A stretch of DNA of 64,000 nt from Deltaproteobacteria bacterium (GTDB lineage: Bacteria > Myxococcota_A > Polyangia > Polyangiales > Houyiibacteriaceae): positions 62,001-126,000 of the forward strand of contig JAEPMI010000009.1 of the NCBI GenBank assembly GCA_017644045.1. The letters are read 5' to 3'. Within the stretch, counting starts at the first letter, position 1. The number at the start of each line of letters is the position of its first letter. Both the position numbers and the translations under genes were made by a program. Under the pieces are notes generated by a model that worked only from the letters and a program-made list of their open reading frames with translations, did not search any database and was not told where the DNA came from. Below are positions 8,271-16,547 of this stretch, one piece after another.

Positions 8271-9414
8271 GCTCGGCGTCGTCGAGCGCCTTCAGCAGCG
8301 CCGCGCCGTAGCGCTCCACGCGGACCTCGCCGAGGCCGGGGACCTCGCGGAGCTCGTCCGCGCTGAAGGGCCGGTGGGTCGCGAGGTCACGGACGCAGTG
8401 GCCCGGGAGGACGACCTGGCGGTTGACCTTCCGCTGCTTCGCCTCGGCGTCGCGCCACTTCGTGAGGGCGCGCTCGCGCTGCTTGACCACCTGGCGCTCG
8501 GCGCGTGGTGGGGGCGTGGGGAAAGCGATCTCTCGCTCCGCAGCGGGGACCTCACCCGCGTCGATGCCCTTCTGGATCGCATCGAGAAACTCCCGCGTGA
8601 ACCGTCGCGCCCGACCGCGGGTGGCACCGGGGATCTTGGCGAGCGCACCCTTCGACTTCGGGCGACGACGCGCCATCTCGAGCAGCTCGTGGTTGCCCAC
8701 GATCTTGAACGGCGGGACGTCGGCCGCCTGCGCCGCTTCTTCGCGCACGGCCGCGACCTCGCGGAGGATCGCGAGCTCACCGTCGCCCAGGTCGTCCATG
8801 CCCTTGATGCGCGCCCAGGCCGGCCGAGGGTCGGGCTCGTCCGTGAGGGCGCGGTAGAGCATGTAGTCGGTCTCGGCGCGCACCTCACCCTCGATGCCGG
8901 CTTCCTGGATCGCGTGCTCCAGTCGCGCGCCGAGCTCGAGCAGGTAGCGCACGTCCGCGGCGAGGTACTCGAGGTCCGCGGGCTCGAGCGGCCGGCGCCC
9001 CCAGTCGGCCTTCTGCTTGCCCTTGGGCAGCTTGATGTCGAGGTACTTCTCGACCAGCGCCCCGAGCCCCGCCTTCGGCTCGTCGAGGTAGCGAGCGGAG
9101 ACCGAGGTGTCGAAGACGTTGCCGAGCTCGACGCCGTTCTCCGCCAGGAGCCGCGCGTCGAAGGACACGTCGTGGACGGTCTTGCGCGGTCCGCTCGGGC
9201 CGAGGAGCGAGACCAGAGGCGATCGGTCGGTCACCGCCAGGGTGTCGATGATCCGGACGTCACCCTCGGCGGTCGCGAGCTGCACCGCGCAGAGCTGGGA
9301 CCGGTAGCGATAGAGACCGTCACCCTCCAGGTCGAACGCGAGCGCTTCGTCATTGGCGAGCTCGGAGGCCAGGGCCTGGAGCGGCTCGATCGCTTCGATG
9401 ATGGGGGCAGCCAA
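8266..9414 (-). CDS. rnd: Ribonuclease D
   Basis: A 3'-5' exoribonuclease of the DEDDy class, acting in tRNA 3' maturation and RNA turnover. ExoI is D28-x-E30 in AFDLEGDGLYRYRSQL, ExoII is HDVSFDARLL, and ExoIII is the Y-x3-D of EYLAADVRYLLEL. A first HRDC domain follows (about residues 200-280, KIVGNHELLEMA) and a second HRDC-like module lies at the end (PGLGEVRVERYG). The start is TTG at 9414, chosen because a GAGAGAGA ribosome-binding stretch precedes it and the upstream frame looks like non-coding sequence. Length of 382 residues is normal. Confidence 0.93.
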   Translation of the reverse strand: MAAPIIEAIEPLQALASELANDEALAFDLEGDGLYRYRSQLCAVQLATAEGDVRIIDTLAVTDRSPLVSLLGPSGPRKTVHDVSFDARLLAENGVELGNVFDTSVSARYLDEPKAGLGALVEKYLDIKLPKGKQKADWGRRPLEPADLEYLAADVRYLLELGARLEHAIQEAGIEGEVRAETDYMLYRALTDEPDPRPAWARIKGMDDLGDGELAILREVAAVREEAAQAADVPPFKIVGNHELLEMARRRPKSKGALAKIPGATRGRARRFTREFLDAIQKGIDAGEVPAAEREIAFPTPPPRAERQVVKQRERALTKWRDAEAKQRKVNRQVVLPGHCVRDLATHRPFSADELREVPGLGEVRVERYGAALLKALDDAER

Positions 9415-9543
9415 GGGTCTCTCTCTCTCGCCGTCGCGAGCAGCGTCAGCAGACGTACCGCCGATTCGGCGCGGAGTCACGCAGCACGCCGGGTCCAGGC
9501 GGCGACGGAGGAGGGCCAGTCGTCTCGGGGCTGTTGCTCGGTG

Positions 9544-9549
9544 TAGGGT
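9544..9549 (+). promoter_or_regulatory. -10 box TAGGGT, leaderless geometry
   Basis: The hexamer ends 5 nt before GTG 9555 and decides that start over the TTG at 9534, which lies upstream of it. Confidence 0.5.
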
Positions 9550-9554
9550 CTCGC

Positions 9555-10040
9555 GTGCTCTCCGCGACGCTGCGCACTTCGGTCTTGCTGATCTTGCTCT
9601 TCGCCTGCGAAGCAGCCCCGAGCCCGACACCGCCACCCGCCGCGCCGTCGGGGCCCCAGCTGCGTTTCGTTCCGGCCGCTGAAGGTGAGCTGACCGCGGT
9701 GGTTCGCACCTTCATGGCGGAAGCGCGCGCCGAGGAGCGCACGCCACTGGTCTACGTGGGTGCCACCTGGTGCGAGCCCTGCCAGTACTTCCACCAAGCC
9801 GCCGAGCGAGGCGAGCTCGACGAGGAGCTCCCTCGGCTCGCACTGCTCGAGCTCGATCTGGATCAGGACGGCGAACGGCTCGAGGCGGCCGGCTGCCGCT
9901 CTCAGATGATCCCGCTCTTCGCGGTGCCCGGTGAGGACGGGCGCTGCACGGACCGGCGCATCCAGGGCTCGATCCACGGACCGGGCAGCCCGGCGCAGAT
10001 CCTCCCGCGGCTGCTGGAGATCCTGAACGCCCCTCCCTGA
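9555..10040 (+). CDS. Thioredoxin-fold lipoprotein with CEPC active site
   Basis: The signal peptide ends in LILLFAC, and a Pro-rich spacer precedes a thioredoxin-like domain with the active site WCEPCQYF. A cis-Pro-like segment follows (QMIPLFAVPG). It probably acts as an envelope thiol-disulfide reductase or a cofactor-delivery protein of the DsbD-gamma or TlpA type; the partner is unknown. The GTG at 9555 puts the charged n-region directly before the hydrophobic core. The next gene starts 6 bp after its stop, so the two are probably co-transcribed. Confidence 0.82.
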   Translation: MLSATLRTSVLLILLFACEAAPSPTPPPAAPSGPQLRFVPAAEGELTAVVRTFMAEARAEERTPLVYVGATWCEPCQYFHQAAERGELDEELPRLALLELDLDQDGERLEAAGCRSQMIPLFAVPGEDGRCTDRRIQGSIHGPGSPAQILPRLLEILNAPP

Positions 10041-10046
10041 CCACCG

Positions 10047-10769
10047 TTGCTTCGCCGCGTCGAACGTGCGATCGACGCGTTCGTGCGGCTCTATTGCGAT
10101 CGATGCGAGGGAGAGGTCGCCGGGCCACGGTGTCCGAAGCATCCGGGCAACGTGCTGGTGGATCTGGACGATCCAGACGCAGCGAAGATGGTCGCCGACC
10201 AACGGGAAGAGCGGCGCGCCGCGGACGCCGACCTCTCCGAACGCACCGGGATGGTGCTCTTCGGCTTCGCGGGTGCCATCGCCGGGTTCCTCGTTTCCGC
10301 ATGGTTCGTGTCGGGGCTGACGACCCACGGCGGCTCGGCCTCGTTTCAGGTCCTCTTCGGACCACCGATCCTCGGCGGCGCGGCCGGCATCCTGCTCGGC
10401 CGATTCGTGCCCATCGGGCGGAGGGCGCGGCGGGTGCTCGTGGTGGGAACGTTGGTGGCCGCGGCCGGCGGCTGGTGGTGGTACCGGACGGCAGAGGAAG
10501 CCCGGCGGGAACGACTCGACGCGGACCTGCGAGCGTGGGTCGAAGAGAGCCGAGCCGACGAACGCGCACGTCGAGCGGTTCGGGAGCGGTGCGGCTACGA
10601 GTTCGACCAGGAGTGCCGGGACGAGGTCCAGCGGCTGCTGAGGGACGCCGCCGGTACCGAGATCTTCGATCCCGAGGGGAGCGCGAGCTCTCGCCGCATC
10701 GCGAGGGGAATGCTGCGACGAGGGTGCGAGCTGGGCGACGCCTGGAGCTGCGACCGTCTCGAGCGGTGA
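10047..10769 (+). CDS. Membrane protein with N-terminal zinc-ribbon-like motif (240 aa)
   Basis: The N-terminus has a CDRCEGEVAGPRCPKH motif able to bind zinc, followed by an acidic helix. Three hydrophobic segments come next (about residues 68-88, 96-116 and 128-146), then a highly charged helical tail. The final stretch contains CGYEFDQEC and GCELGDAWSCDRLER, reminiscent of a single Sel1-like repeat. The start is TTG at 10047, 6 bp after the thioredoxin-fold gene; another possibility is GTG near 10083. Function is unknown. Confidence 0.6.
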   Translation: MLRRVERAIDAFVRLYCDRCEGEVAGPRCPKHPGNVLVDLDDPDAAKMVADQREERRAADADLSERTGMVLFGFAGAIAGFLVSAWFVSGLTTHGGSASFQVLFGPPILGGAAGILLGRFVPIGRRARRVLVVGTLVAAAGGWWWYRTAEEARRERLDADLRAWVEESRADERARRAVRERCGYEFDQECRDEVQRLLRDAAGTEIFDPEGSASSRRIARGMLRRGCELGDAWSCDRLER

Positions 10770-10864
10770 CACGCGGCATGTCGTCGTCGGCTTCCTCCAG
10801 CCACACCATCAGGGCGGCGTCGTCGCACAAACGCTCGACGGCCTCGAAGTCGACGGCGTAGAGC

Positions 10865-11035
10865 GTGACGTACATGGCCATGGCACTGTCCATCGGGCTC
10901 GATGGCGGCCCCGAGACCGCCGTGCCCGCCATCCGCGAGAAGCTGGTCTTCCTGCGAAGCTGGGACTCGGTCTTCGACCGCGGCGACGACGAGGCGGTGC
11001 TCACGGCGACCGCGAGTCTCTACGCGTCGGAGTGA
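10865..11035 (+). CDS. Possible small protein or gene remnant (56 aa)
   Basis: This short frame uses almost only G/C-ending codons and reads plausibly as protein (SIGLDGGPETAVPAIREKL then LVFLRSWDSVFDRG), ending at TGA 11033-11035. Starts are possible at GTG 10865 or ATG 10874. No ribosome-binding site is seen. It could be a real small gene or the 3' remnant of a larger one. On the other strand, 10881 to about 10769 also reads like a coding start (MAMYVTLYAVDFEAVERL), recalling DUF1877 proteins. Both frames share the palindromic CATGGCCATG at their starts. Confidence 0.3.
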   Translation: MTYMAMALSIGLDGGPETAVPAIREKLVFLRSWDSVFDRGDDEAVLTATASLYASE

Positions 11036-11039
11036 CCGC

Positions 11040-12239
11040 TCAGCCGCCCTGACCGAAGACCGCGGTCCAGTAGTGCGTCCACATCGTGCCGCTCTTGCGG
11101 TAGTAGCCGATGCCCACACGGTTGGCGTTGCTCGCCATGACGGCGTCGCAGTGGCCGGTCGAGCTGCTCATCCACTGGCCGACGCTCGCGACCCCGGTCG
11201 AGTTGCCGGCCGCGATGTTCTCGTAGCGCGGGCCTCCGGTGTACCCGGCGCGATTGCAGCGCGTGGAGAAGTTGCTGCCGTCCGAGCCGGTGTGGCTGAA
11301 GAAGTTCTCCTCGGCCATGTCCATCGAGTGGCAGCGCGCGGCGATGCGAAGCTGGTCGTTCATCACGTACGCGGGCACCGACATCCGAGGTCCCGACGCA
11401 CAGGTGTAGCCGGTGGCGCGGTGACGGTTCATCTCGTCGAGCGCGGCGTCTTCCTGCGCCGCCCAGTCGCTGGGCCAGGAACCGAGGTCGGTGCAGTCGA
11501 GCGCACAGTCGGCATCACCGGGGAGGCTGCAACCCGAAGGACAGCAGCCGTCGCCGCTCGCGCAGGTGGTGACCGGTGCAGACTCGCAGCGGCGGTTGCA
11601 GCCGCTGCCGACGAGGGTCCGGGTGGTGCACGCGCTCGACGAGCAAGAGGTCGGGCAGTCTCCATCACAGCGCTCACCCGGCTCGACGACGCCGTTGCCG
11701 CACATCGCGTCGCAGTCGTTGTCGTTGGTGGCGTTGCACCCGGACGGACAGCAACCGTCGCCGTTGGTGCAGCTCGAGATGTCGCTGGTCACGCAGCGTG
11801 CGGTGCACTCGGCGGCGGTCCCTTGGAGGGCGATGGTCTCGCAGGTCGCGGGAGCAGGGCAGCTCGTGGGGCAGTCACCGTCGCAGACCTCGCCCGGGTC
11901 CAGGCTGCCGTTGCCGCAGCTCTCGGTGTCGATGCACTGGCCAGCGCCGGGCTCACACGCCTGACCGGCGCCGCAGTCACCGCAGCTCCCTCCACAACCG
12001 TCGGGACCGCAGGCGCGGCCGGTGCAATCGGGGTCGCACCCGGCGTCGCTCGGAGGCGTGAACCCGTCGGGGCGGGCACCCAGATCGTCCGAAGGCGTGA
12101 AGCCGTCGGTGCTGGGCATGCTCATGTCCAGCCGCGGGGCGACGGACCCGTCGGCCGCCGTGAAGACCTGGAGCTCGCCGGGCTCACAGGCCGCGAGAAG
12201 CGCAAAGATTGGAATCGACCATCGAGCGAATTTCACCAT
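11040..12239 (-). CDS. Lipoprotein with Cys-rich repeats and CAP/SCP domain
   Basis: The lipobox is FALLAAC, followed by an Asp/Ser/Thr linker. A Cys-rich stretch holds two copies of a unit of about 70 residues beginning CGNG..PGE.CDGDCPTSC and ending GDGCCPSGC. The C-terminal 150 residues form a CAP (SCP/PR1, YkwD-like) domain with conserved His and Glu residues (AARCHSMDMAEENFFSHTGSDG and GPRYENIAAG). It is predicted to be exposed on the cell surface; CAP proteins bind lipids, sterols or glycans. ATG 12239 starts at the signal peptide; ATG 12251 adds four residues. Confidence 0.85.
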   Translation of the reverse strand: MVKFARWSIPIFALLAACEPGELQVFTAADGSVAPRLDMSMPSTDGFTPSDDLGARPDGFTPPSDAGCDPDCTGRACGPDGCGGSCGDCGAGQACEPGAGQCIDTESCGNGSLDPGEVCDGDCPTSCPAPATCETIALQGTAAECTARCVTSDISSCTNGDGCCPSGCNATNDNDCDAMCGNGVVEPGERCDGDCPTSCSSSACTTRTLVGSGCNRRCESAPVTTCASGDGCCPSGCSLPGDADCALDCTDLGSWPSDWAAQEDAALDEMNRHRATGYTCASGPRMSVPAYVMNDQLRIAARCHSMDMAEENFFSHTGSDGSNFSTRCNRAGYTGGPRYENIAAGNSTGVASVGQWMSSSTGHCDAVMASNANRVGIGYYRKSGTMWTHYWTAVFGQGG

Positions 12240-12387
12240 CGGTACACCCACCGCTCCCCGAGGTACGGCGTGAAGGATACCGGACGGCTTCGATCCCGCC
12301 CATGGGCGACGATGTGGTCAACGGTAGGTGCCGTCGCCCGACAATCCTCTCGAGGAAGATCGGAACGGACCTCTCGTATGAGGACCC

Positions 12388-12945
12388 ATGGGACTGCCAT
12401 CGATTCCGCCCCTGGTGCCCGCGCCGATTCCTCACGACCCCGCGGTCGTGGAGGTCGAACCGACGCTCGTCGCTCGCTCGGGCCCGCTTCGCGTCGGGGA
12501 GCGCGTCTCCGTGCCGAGCGAGCACGTCGCGGTGCTCGTCCAGGGCGGAGCGATCGTGGGCGTCCTGACCCCCGAGTCCCGCAACCCGGCCGACTACGCA
12601 GGGGCCCACGTGTACCGCGTGTTCACGGGGCGCTTCGAGGGCATGCGCTTCGGCGGGCCCGTGCCGCTCGACGGCGTGCGCGGGGTGACCGGCGAGGCGG
12701 ACGTCCAGGTGACCGATCCGGTGCGCCTCGTGACGGCGATGATCGGCGGCGACGTGGACGTCGACGCTCTCGACGTCTGGCTCCCCGACCGGATCATGGA
12801 GTGCGTGGGCGAGGTGCTCTCGCAGCTCCACGGCCGCGCGAAGGCTCACGCAATCATCAGCGGCATCGTCGCGTGCACCTCGTGCATGGAAGAGGACGTC
12901 GGCGTGGTGGTGCGTGACATCGGGCGCATCCGCCTGCTCAAGTAG
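12388..12945 (+). CDS. SPFH/prohibitin-like protein (185 aa)
   Basis: The order of elements recalls the SPFH domain of YdjI/'virion core'-type proteins: an early strand set with VPSEHVAVLVQGGAIVGVL, a 'tYRVFTGRFEGMRF' region and ADVQVTDPVRLVTAMIGGD. The last resembles the usual 'v.V.DP..l' strand, and a helix with repeated small residues follows. The protein is shorter than full SPFH proteins and lacks a zinc-ribbon tail. The last 8 bp overlap the convergent gene. A TATGAG element 5 nt before the ATG resembles the leaderless promoters of this window. Confidence 0.55.
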   Translation: MGLPSIPPLVPAPIPHDPAVVEVEPTLVARSGPLRVGERVSVPSEHVAVLVQGGAIVGVLTPESRNPADYAGAHVYRVFTGRFEGMRFGGPVPLDGVRGVTGEADVQVTDPVRLVTAMIGGDVDVDALDVWLPDRIMECVGEVLSQLHGRAKAHAIISGIVACTSCMEEDVGVVVRDIGRIRLLK

Positions 12946-13582
12946 GGCGAGCGGGACAGGCGGCGGCGAGCGCCGCCCAGTCGAAGGCGCGCGCCAGGCT
13001 CTGGAGCACCCCGAGCGGCGCGGCCCAGAGGCGAACGCTGCAGCGGTCGTTGACCCAGACCTCGAGCTCGGCGGGTCGACCGGCGGGTTCGGCGGTGACT
13101 GCGGGGTTCCCGGCGATCTCGATCGCGCCCGCACCGTCGATCCGTCGCAGCCGGCGGTTCTGGAGCGCGCTCCCCATGCCCGAGTCGCACGAGCAGACGT
13201 GCACCAGGTCGTCGATCTCCACACCGACACTCTGGCCCTCATGCAGGTAGGTGGTCATCACGCCAGGCGACCAGTGGCCGGCCATCCCACGGTTCCACGT
13301 CGAGACGTCTTCACGCGGCAGACCCGCCGCGGTCTCGGGCAACGCCGCCGCGAGCGCGTCCAGGTCGATCGGGATGTCCTCACCGTTCACGCTGGGCTCG
13401 ACCCCGCCACCTTGGGCGCTGCTTGCGGCCGCCGTGAGCACCGGGCACGGGTCGGCCGGCTCCGGTCCGGCCGGGCCAGGCGACTCGGCCGAGGGCTCAT
13501 CGGATGAAGGCGCCTCGGTCGACTCGGTCGACGACTCGGTGCCCGAGCAGGCGATGAGGAGGAGCAGGGGGAGGACGCGCAT
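12938..13582 (-). CDS. Small lipoprotein (214 aa)
   Basis: The lipobox LLLLIAC is followed by a Ser/Thr/Glu/Pro linker. The domain that follows has CPVLTAAASSA, a central LVHVCSCDSGMGSALQNRR and DRCSVRLWA. The family is not recognised, but the sequence is compatible with a small periplasmic binding or inhibitor protein. The frame continues 27 codons upstream; ATG 13582 is preferred because the signal peptide begins there. It lies 10 bp downstream of another lipoprotein gene, so the pair is likely an operon. Confidence 0.7.
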   Translation of the reverse strand: MRVLPLLLLIACSGTESSTESTEAPSSDEPSAESPGPAGPEPADPCPVLTAAASSAQGGGVEPSVNGEDIPIDLDALAAALPETAAGLPREDVSTWNRGMAGHWSPGVMTTYLHEGQSVGVEIDDLVHVCSCDSGMGSALQNRRLRRIDGAGAIEIAGNPAVTAEPAGRPAELEVWVNDRCSVRLWAAPLGVLQSLARAFDWAALAAACPARPT

Positions 13583-13592
13583 GGAAGCCGCG

Positions 13593-14207
13593 TCAGATCT
13601 CGTCGCGGCGCGCGGCCGCCTCGAGGGCCTGGCGGAGCAGATGCAGGCCACCGGCGAAAGCACCCTGGACCGCGTGCCGCTGTCGATGGTGACCCTCGCC
13701 CTCCATCGCGGCCGCCGAAGTCGGGATGTCGGCGCGGAGGTCTTCGTCGTGCGTCATCAGGATGAGCTGGACCTCGACGTGGCAGCGGTCCTCCTGCTCC
13801 TCGATGACCTCGATGGCCGGCTCGAGGACGTAGCCGAGCAGGCCCTCCGGGACCTCGGCTCCGGGCGGCGCGACGTGGACCTCGGGCGCCTCTTCGTGAA
13901 TGTGGTCGATGAAGAACTGGTTGATGCCCGCGACCGCGTCCGGCTCGACGCTGTCCGCGTTCATGTCGATCGGATGGAGGATGAGATGGAAACGCGCGTC
14001 GGCTCGGACCTCGGTGGGCCATCGCGTGTCGGGGTGATGCTCGCCTTGGTGGTCGACGTGCTCGACCTCGGCGACGGGTTCCGGCTCTGCCGGCACCTCG
14101 TCGCCGGTGTCGGCGGTGGTGTCTTCCGTGGACTCGGGCTCCGACGAGCCACAGGCGAGGCCCAAGAGCACGAGGAGCAGGGTCGATCCGAAGGCGGTGG
14201 TGCGCAT
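13593..14207 (-). CDS. His/Glu-rich small lipoprotein (204 aa)
   Basis: The lipobox is LLGLAC. A Glu/Pro/Thr-rich linker leads to a domain with clustered His and acidic residues (VEHVDHQGEHHPDTRWP, INQFFIDHIHEEAPEVHV, EGEGHHRQRH), which suggests metal binding. No family is recognised. It is first in a probable two-gene lipoprotein operon and has a TATTCT -10 box 7 nt before the ATG. Confidence 0.7.
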   Translation of the reverse strand: MRTTAFGSTLLLVLLGLACGSSEPESTEDTTADTGDEVPAEPEPVAEVEHVDHQGEHHPDTRWPTEVRADARFHLILHPIDMNADSVEPDAVAGINQFFIDHIHEEAPEVHVAPPGAEVPEGLLGYVLEPAIEVIEEQEDRCHVEVQLILMTHDEDLRADIPTSAAAMEGEGHHRQRHAVQGAFAGGLHLLRQALEAAARRDEI

Positions 14208-14214
14208 GGCCGGG

Positions 14215-14220
14215 AGAATA
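14215..14220 (-). promoter_or_regulatory. -10 box TATTCT, leaderless geometry
   Basis: The hexamer ends 7 nt before the ATG at 14207 and drives the predicted lipoprotein pair at 12938-14207. Confidence 0.5.
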
Positions 14221-14450
14221 CTCGACGGGGATGTGGCGAGGGAACGAGGCCCAGTTCAGGGACTCGGCGCGGCTGGGCGAGCCGGTTTCGCCGATGGGGA
14301 ATACAGAGCGAAGGGGCCATGGTCGTCGCTCGTCGATGGGGTGGCGACTGCCGGTGCTCATGCTCTTGCTCTGCTCGCTACTGCACCTACGACCTCGGGG
14401 GTCGACTCGAGGTGCGCGCTGAGTGAGTCCTCTCGAATCAGACGCCGTAC

Positions 14451-14463
14451 TGTCAACGTGTCA
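14451..14463. promoter_or_regulatory. Direct repeat TGTCA-N3-TGTCA upstream of LuxR-type regulator
   Basis: Two TGTCA copies 3 nt apart lie about 35 nt upstream of the regulator start. They may be an operator. The rest of 14208-14498 shows no convincing gene. Confidence 0.25.
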
Positions 14464-14498
14464 AAAGAATCTGACGAGCCCCTGTGATGCCTCGATGA

Positions 14499-14987
14499 GT
14501 GGCGAGGCATGATTCTCGCTTCCACCTCCGGCCCCCGGTGGAAACGTCCCACGACATCGAAGTGCACATCGTCGACGAGCATGGCGCCGTCGCGTGGACG
14601 TCTCATCCCGAGACGCGGCTCTCGCTCACCGTCCTCAAGCGCACTCAGGCCGCGCTGGCGAAGGCCGAGGTCTGCAAGTTCGCCGTGGTGGCCGAGTCCA
14701 TCGCGGTGAGCGCTCGTGTGCTGCACGCGCCTCAGTCGGCCGGGGGGCGTCGCTACATGATCCGGGTGACTCGATCGCCGTCCTGGCTCGCCGGCCACAC
14801 GCTGACGATCCGTCAGCGCGAGATCGCCGAGCTCGCGGCGAACGGGTCGACCATCGCGGAGATCGCGCGGCACCTGGACCTCTCGTCCCACACGGTCCGG
14901 ACGCACGTGCGCAACATCTATCAGGCGCTGGGGGTGGGGAACCGAGTGGAGCTGGCGCAGTCACTGGCGTTCGTTCGCGCTGGCTGA
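14499..14987 (+). CDS. LuxR-family transcriptional regulator (GerE HTH)
   Basis: The C-terminal 60 residues form a classical LuxR/GerE helix-turn-helix (LTIRQREIAELAANGSTIAEI, then ARHLDLSSHTVRTHVRNIY). The first 100 residues form a small alpha/beta sensor-like domain that is not clearly PAS or a receiver and has no phospho-acceptor pattern. The start is GTG 14499, directly after an in-frame stop, without a good ribosome-binding site; a later start is possible. It is convergent with the GAF/AAA+ activator, with 33 bp between them that include a C5T5 run. Confidence 0.85.
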   Translation: MARHDSRFHLRPPVETSHDIEVHIVDEHGAVAWTSHPETRLSLTVLKRTQAALAKAEVCKFAVVAESIAVSARVLHAPQSAGGRRYMIRVTRSPSWLAGHTLTIRQREIAELAANGSTIAEIARHLDLSSHTVRTHVRNIYQALGVGNRVELAQSLAFVRAG

Positions 14988-15020
14988 CTGCGCAGCTCCA
15001 CTCCCCCTTTTTCTTCGAAG

Positions 15021-16499
15021 CTAACGGCGCTCGATGCCGTGGGCGTCCATCAGGCTGTAGACGTAGGTCCGCGCGAGCCCGAGCCGCTTCGCCGCCTCGC
15101 CGGCGCTCCACTCGCATTCCTCCAGAACGGCCAGTAGGTGCCGGCGCTGAAAGCGCCGAGTGGCCTCGCGCCAGCCGACCGCTCCCTCTTCGTCTTCGCG
15201 CTCCGGGAAGAGGTGGGTGACCCGCACGGACCTCTCACCCTGCAGCCGCGCATTGAGCACCCCGGCCTCGATCCGGTGACTCAGCTCGCGCACGTTGCCG
15301 GGCCAGTCCTTCTCCACGAGCGCGTGCTGTGCGTCGCCATCGAGTGCCATCACCGCGAAGCCATGGCGCGCACACACGTCGCGCAGGAAGTGGCGGGCCA
15401 CGGGGAGGACATCCTCCTCGCGCTGCTTCAACGAGGGCAGGCGGATCTCGAGGACGTTCAGTCGATAGTAGAGATCGTCGCGGAAGCGCTTGTTCGCGAT
15501 GGCCTCGCGGAGGTCGCGGTTGGTCGCGGCGACGATGCGGACGTCCGCCTGCTTCGGGATCGGGTCGCCGAGTCGGTAGTAGGTGCCGCTCTGAAGGAAT
15601 TGCAGCAGCTTGGCCTGCGCCGGGAGCGTGAGCTCCGCGATCTCGTCGAGGAAGAGAGTGCCACCCGCCGCGGCCGCGACCTTGCCGGGGACATCGCGGT
15701 CGACGACCGCCGAGTGCGCGCCCGCAGCGGCACCGAAGAGCTCGCTCTCCAGGAGGCTGTCGGGAATGGCGGCGCAGTTGATCTCGAGAAAGGGACCGGC
15801 CGTGCGGTGGCTGGCGCGATGCAGACAGCGGGCGAGCAAGGACTTTCCCGTGCCAGTCGGGCCGGTCAGCAAGACCTGCACCTCGAGCGGAGCCGCGAGC
15901 CGAGCCCGCTCCATCACGTCGCCCATGGCCTTGCTCGCGAAGACGAAGTCGCGGAAGGGCCCCCGACCCTCTCGCGCTTCGGCTCGCTTCTGCTCATCGA
16001 GAAGCGAGAGCGCGAGGGGGCCGACGACCTGAGCGAAATACTGGACGTGGTCGAGCAGCGACGCGTTCTTCTCGACCAGCTCGGCCCCCTGCAGGTACAC
16101 GGCGCCGATCTCGCCGAGCGGCGCGCAGACGACGGCTTCGATCTCGTTCTCACGAACGCTCTCCAAGTCCCTGAAGCGCGGGTCGAGCACCGCCGAAGGG
16201 GTCACGATGATCTCACCGCTCTCGATGGCCTCGGCCAGGATGCCCTCCGAGATCACCCGCTGGATGTCCGCTTCGCGCTCGGGTCCGACCCCGTACGCCG
16301 CGCGCCACTTGCCTTGGCGCAAGTGCACGTACGCCTCGCGCGCACCGCTCACCGCCACGAGCGCGCGCAACGCCCCATCCAAGAGCGGCGAAGGATCGTC
16401 GCAAGTGCTGAGGTCGAGCAAGCGCCGGTAGAACTCGACGGTCTTGGCGCTCCCCTCGCCCGCGTCGGCCCCCGACTCCATACCTCGATTATGCGACAC
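15021..16499 (-). CDS. GAF-domain, sigma-54-type AAA+ transcriptional activator with Fis HTH
   Basis: An N-terminal GAF sensor (about residues 25-165) is followed by an AAA+ domain with Walker A GPTGTGKS (213-220) and Walker B TLFLDE (281-286). Arg fingers (NKRFRDDLYYRLNV) and a C-terminal HTH_8/Fis domain (AGEAAKRLGLARTYVYSLM) follow. The sigma-54-contact loop reads GAHSAV at 260-265 instead of GAFTGA, so direct remodelling of sigma-54 holoenzyme is uncertain. It is divergent from the kinase gene 48 bp away, suggesting a sensor/kinase pair. The start is GTG 16499 or ATG 16481. Confidence 0.88.
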   Translation of the reverse strand: MSHNRGMESGADAGEGSAKTVEFYRRLLDLSTCDDPSPLLDGALRALVAVSGAREAYVHLRQGKWRAAYGVGPEREADIQRVISEGILAEAIESGEIIVTPSAVLDPRFRDLESVRENEIEAVVCAPLGEIGAVYLQGAELVEKNASLLDHVQYFAQVVGPLALSLLDEQKRAEAREGRGPFRDFVFASKAMGDVMERARLAAPLEVQVLLTGPTGTGKSLLARCLHRASHRTAGPFLEINCAAIPDSLLESELFGAAAGAHSAVVDRDVPGKVAAAAGGTLFLDEIAELTLPAQAKLLQFLQSGTYYRLGDPIPKQADVRIVAATNRDLREAIANKRFRDDLYYRLNVLEIRLPSLKQREEDVLPVARHFLRDVCARHGFAVMALDGDAQHALVEKDWPGNVRELSHRIEAGVLNARLQGERSVRVTHLFPEREDEEGAVGWREATRRFQRRHLLAVLEECEWSAGEAAKRLGLARTYVYSLMDAHGIERR

Positions 16500-16547
16500 C
16501 GATTGCGGCTGTTACAACGAGTTTGGACCTAGGGTCGATCGCCAAGA

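Noticed and set aside
14231-14422. Small + strand frame with a hydrophobic stretch before the LuxR-type regulator
   Set aside because: No ribosome-binding site or -10 box, an atypical composition and an abrupt end after the hydrophobic part; not enough to call a gene.
15002-15016. C5T5 run between the convergent LuxR and AAA+ genes as a rho-independent terminator
   Set aside because: No stable stem precedes the T run on either strand.
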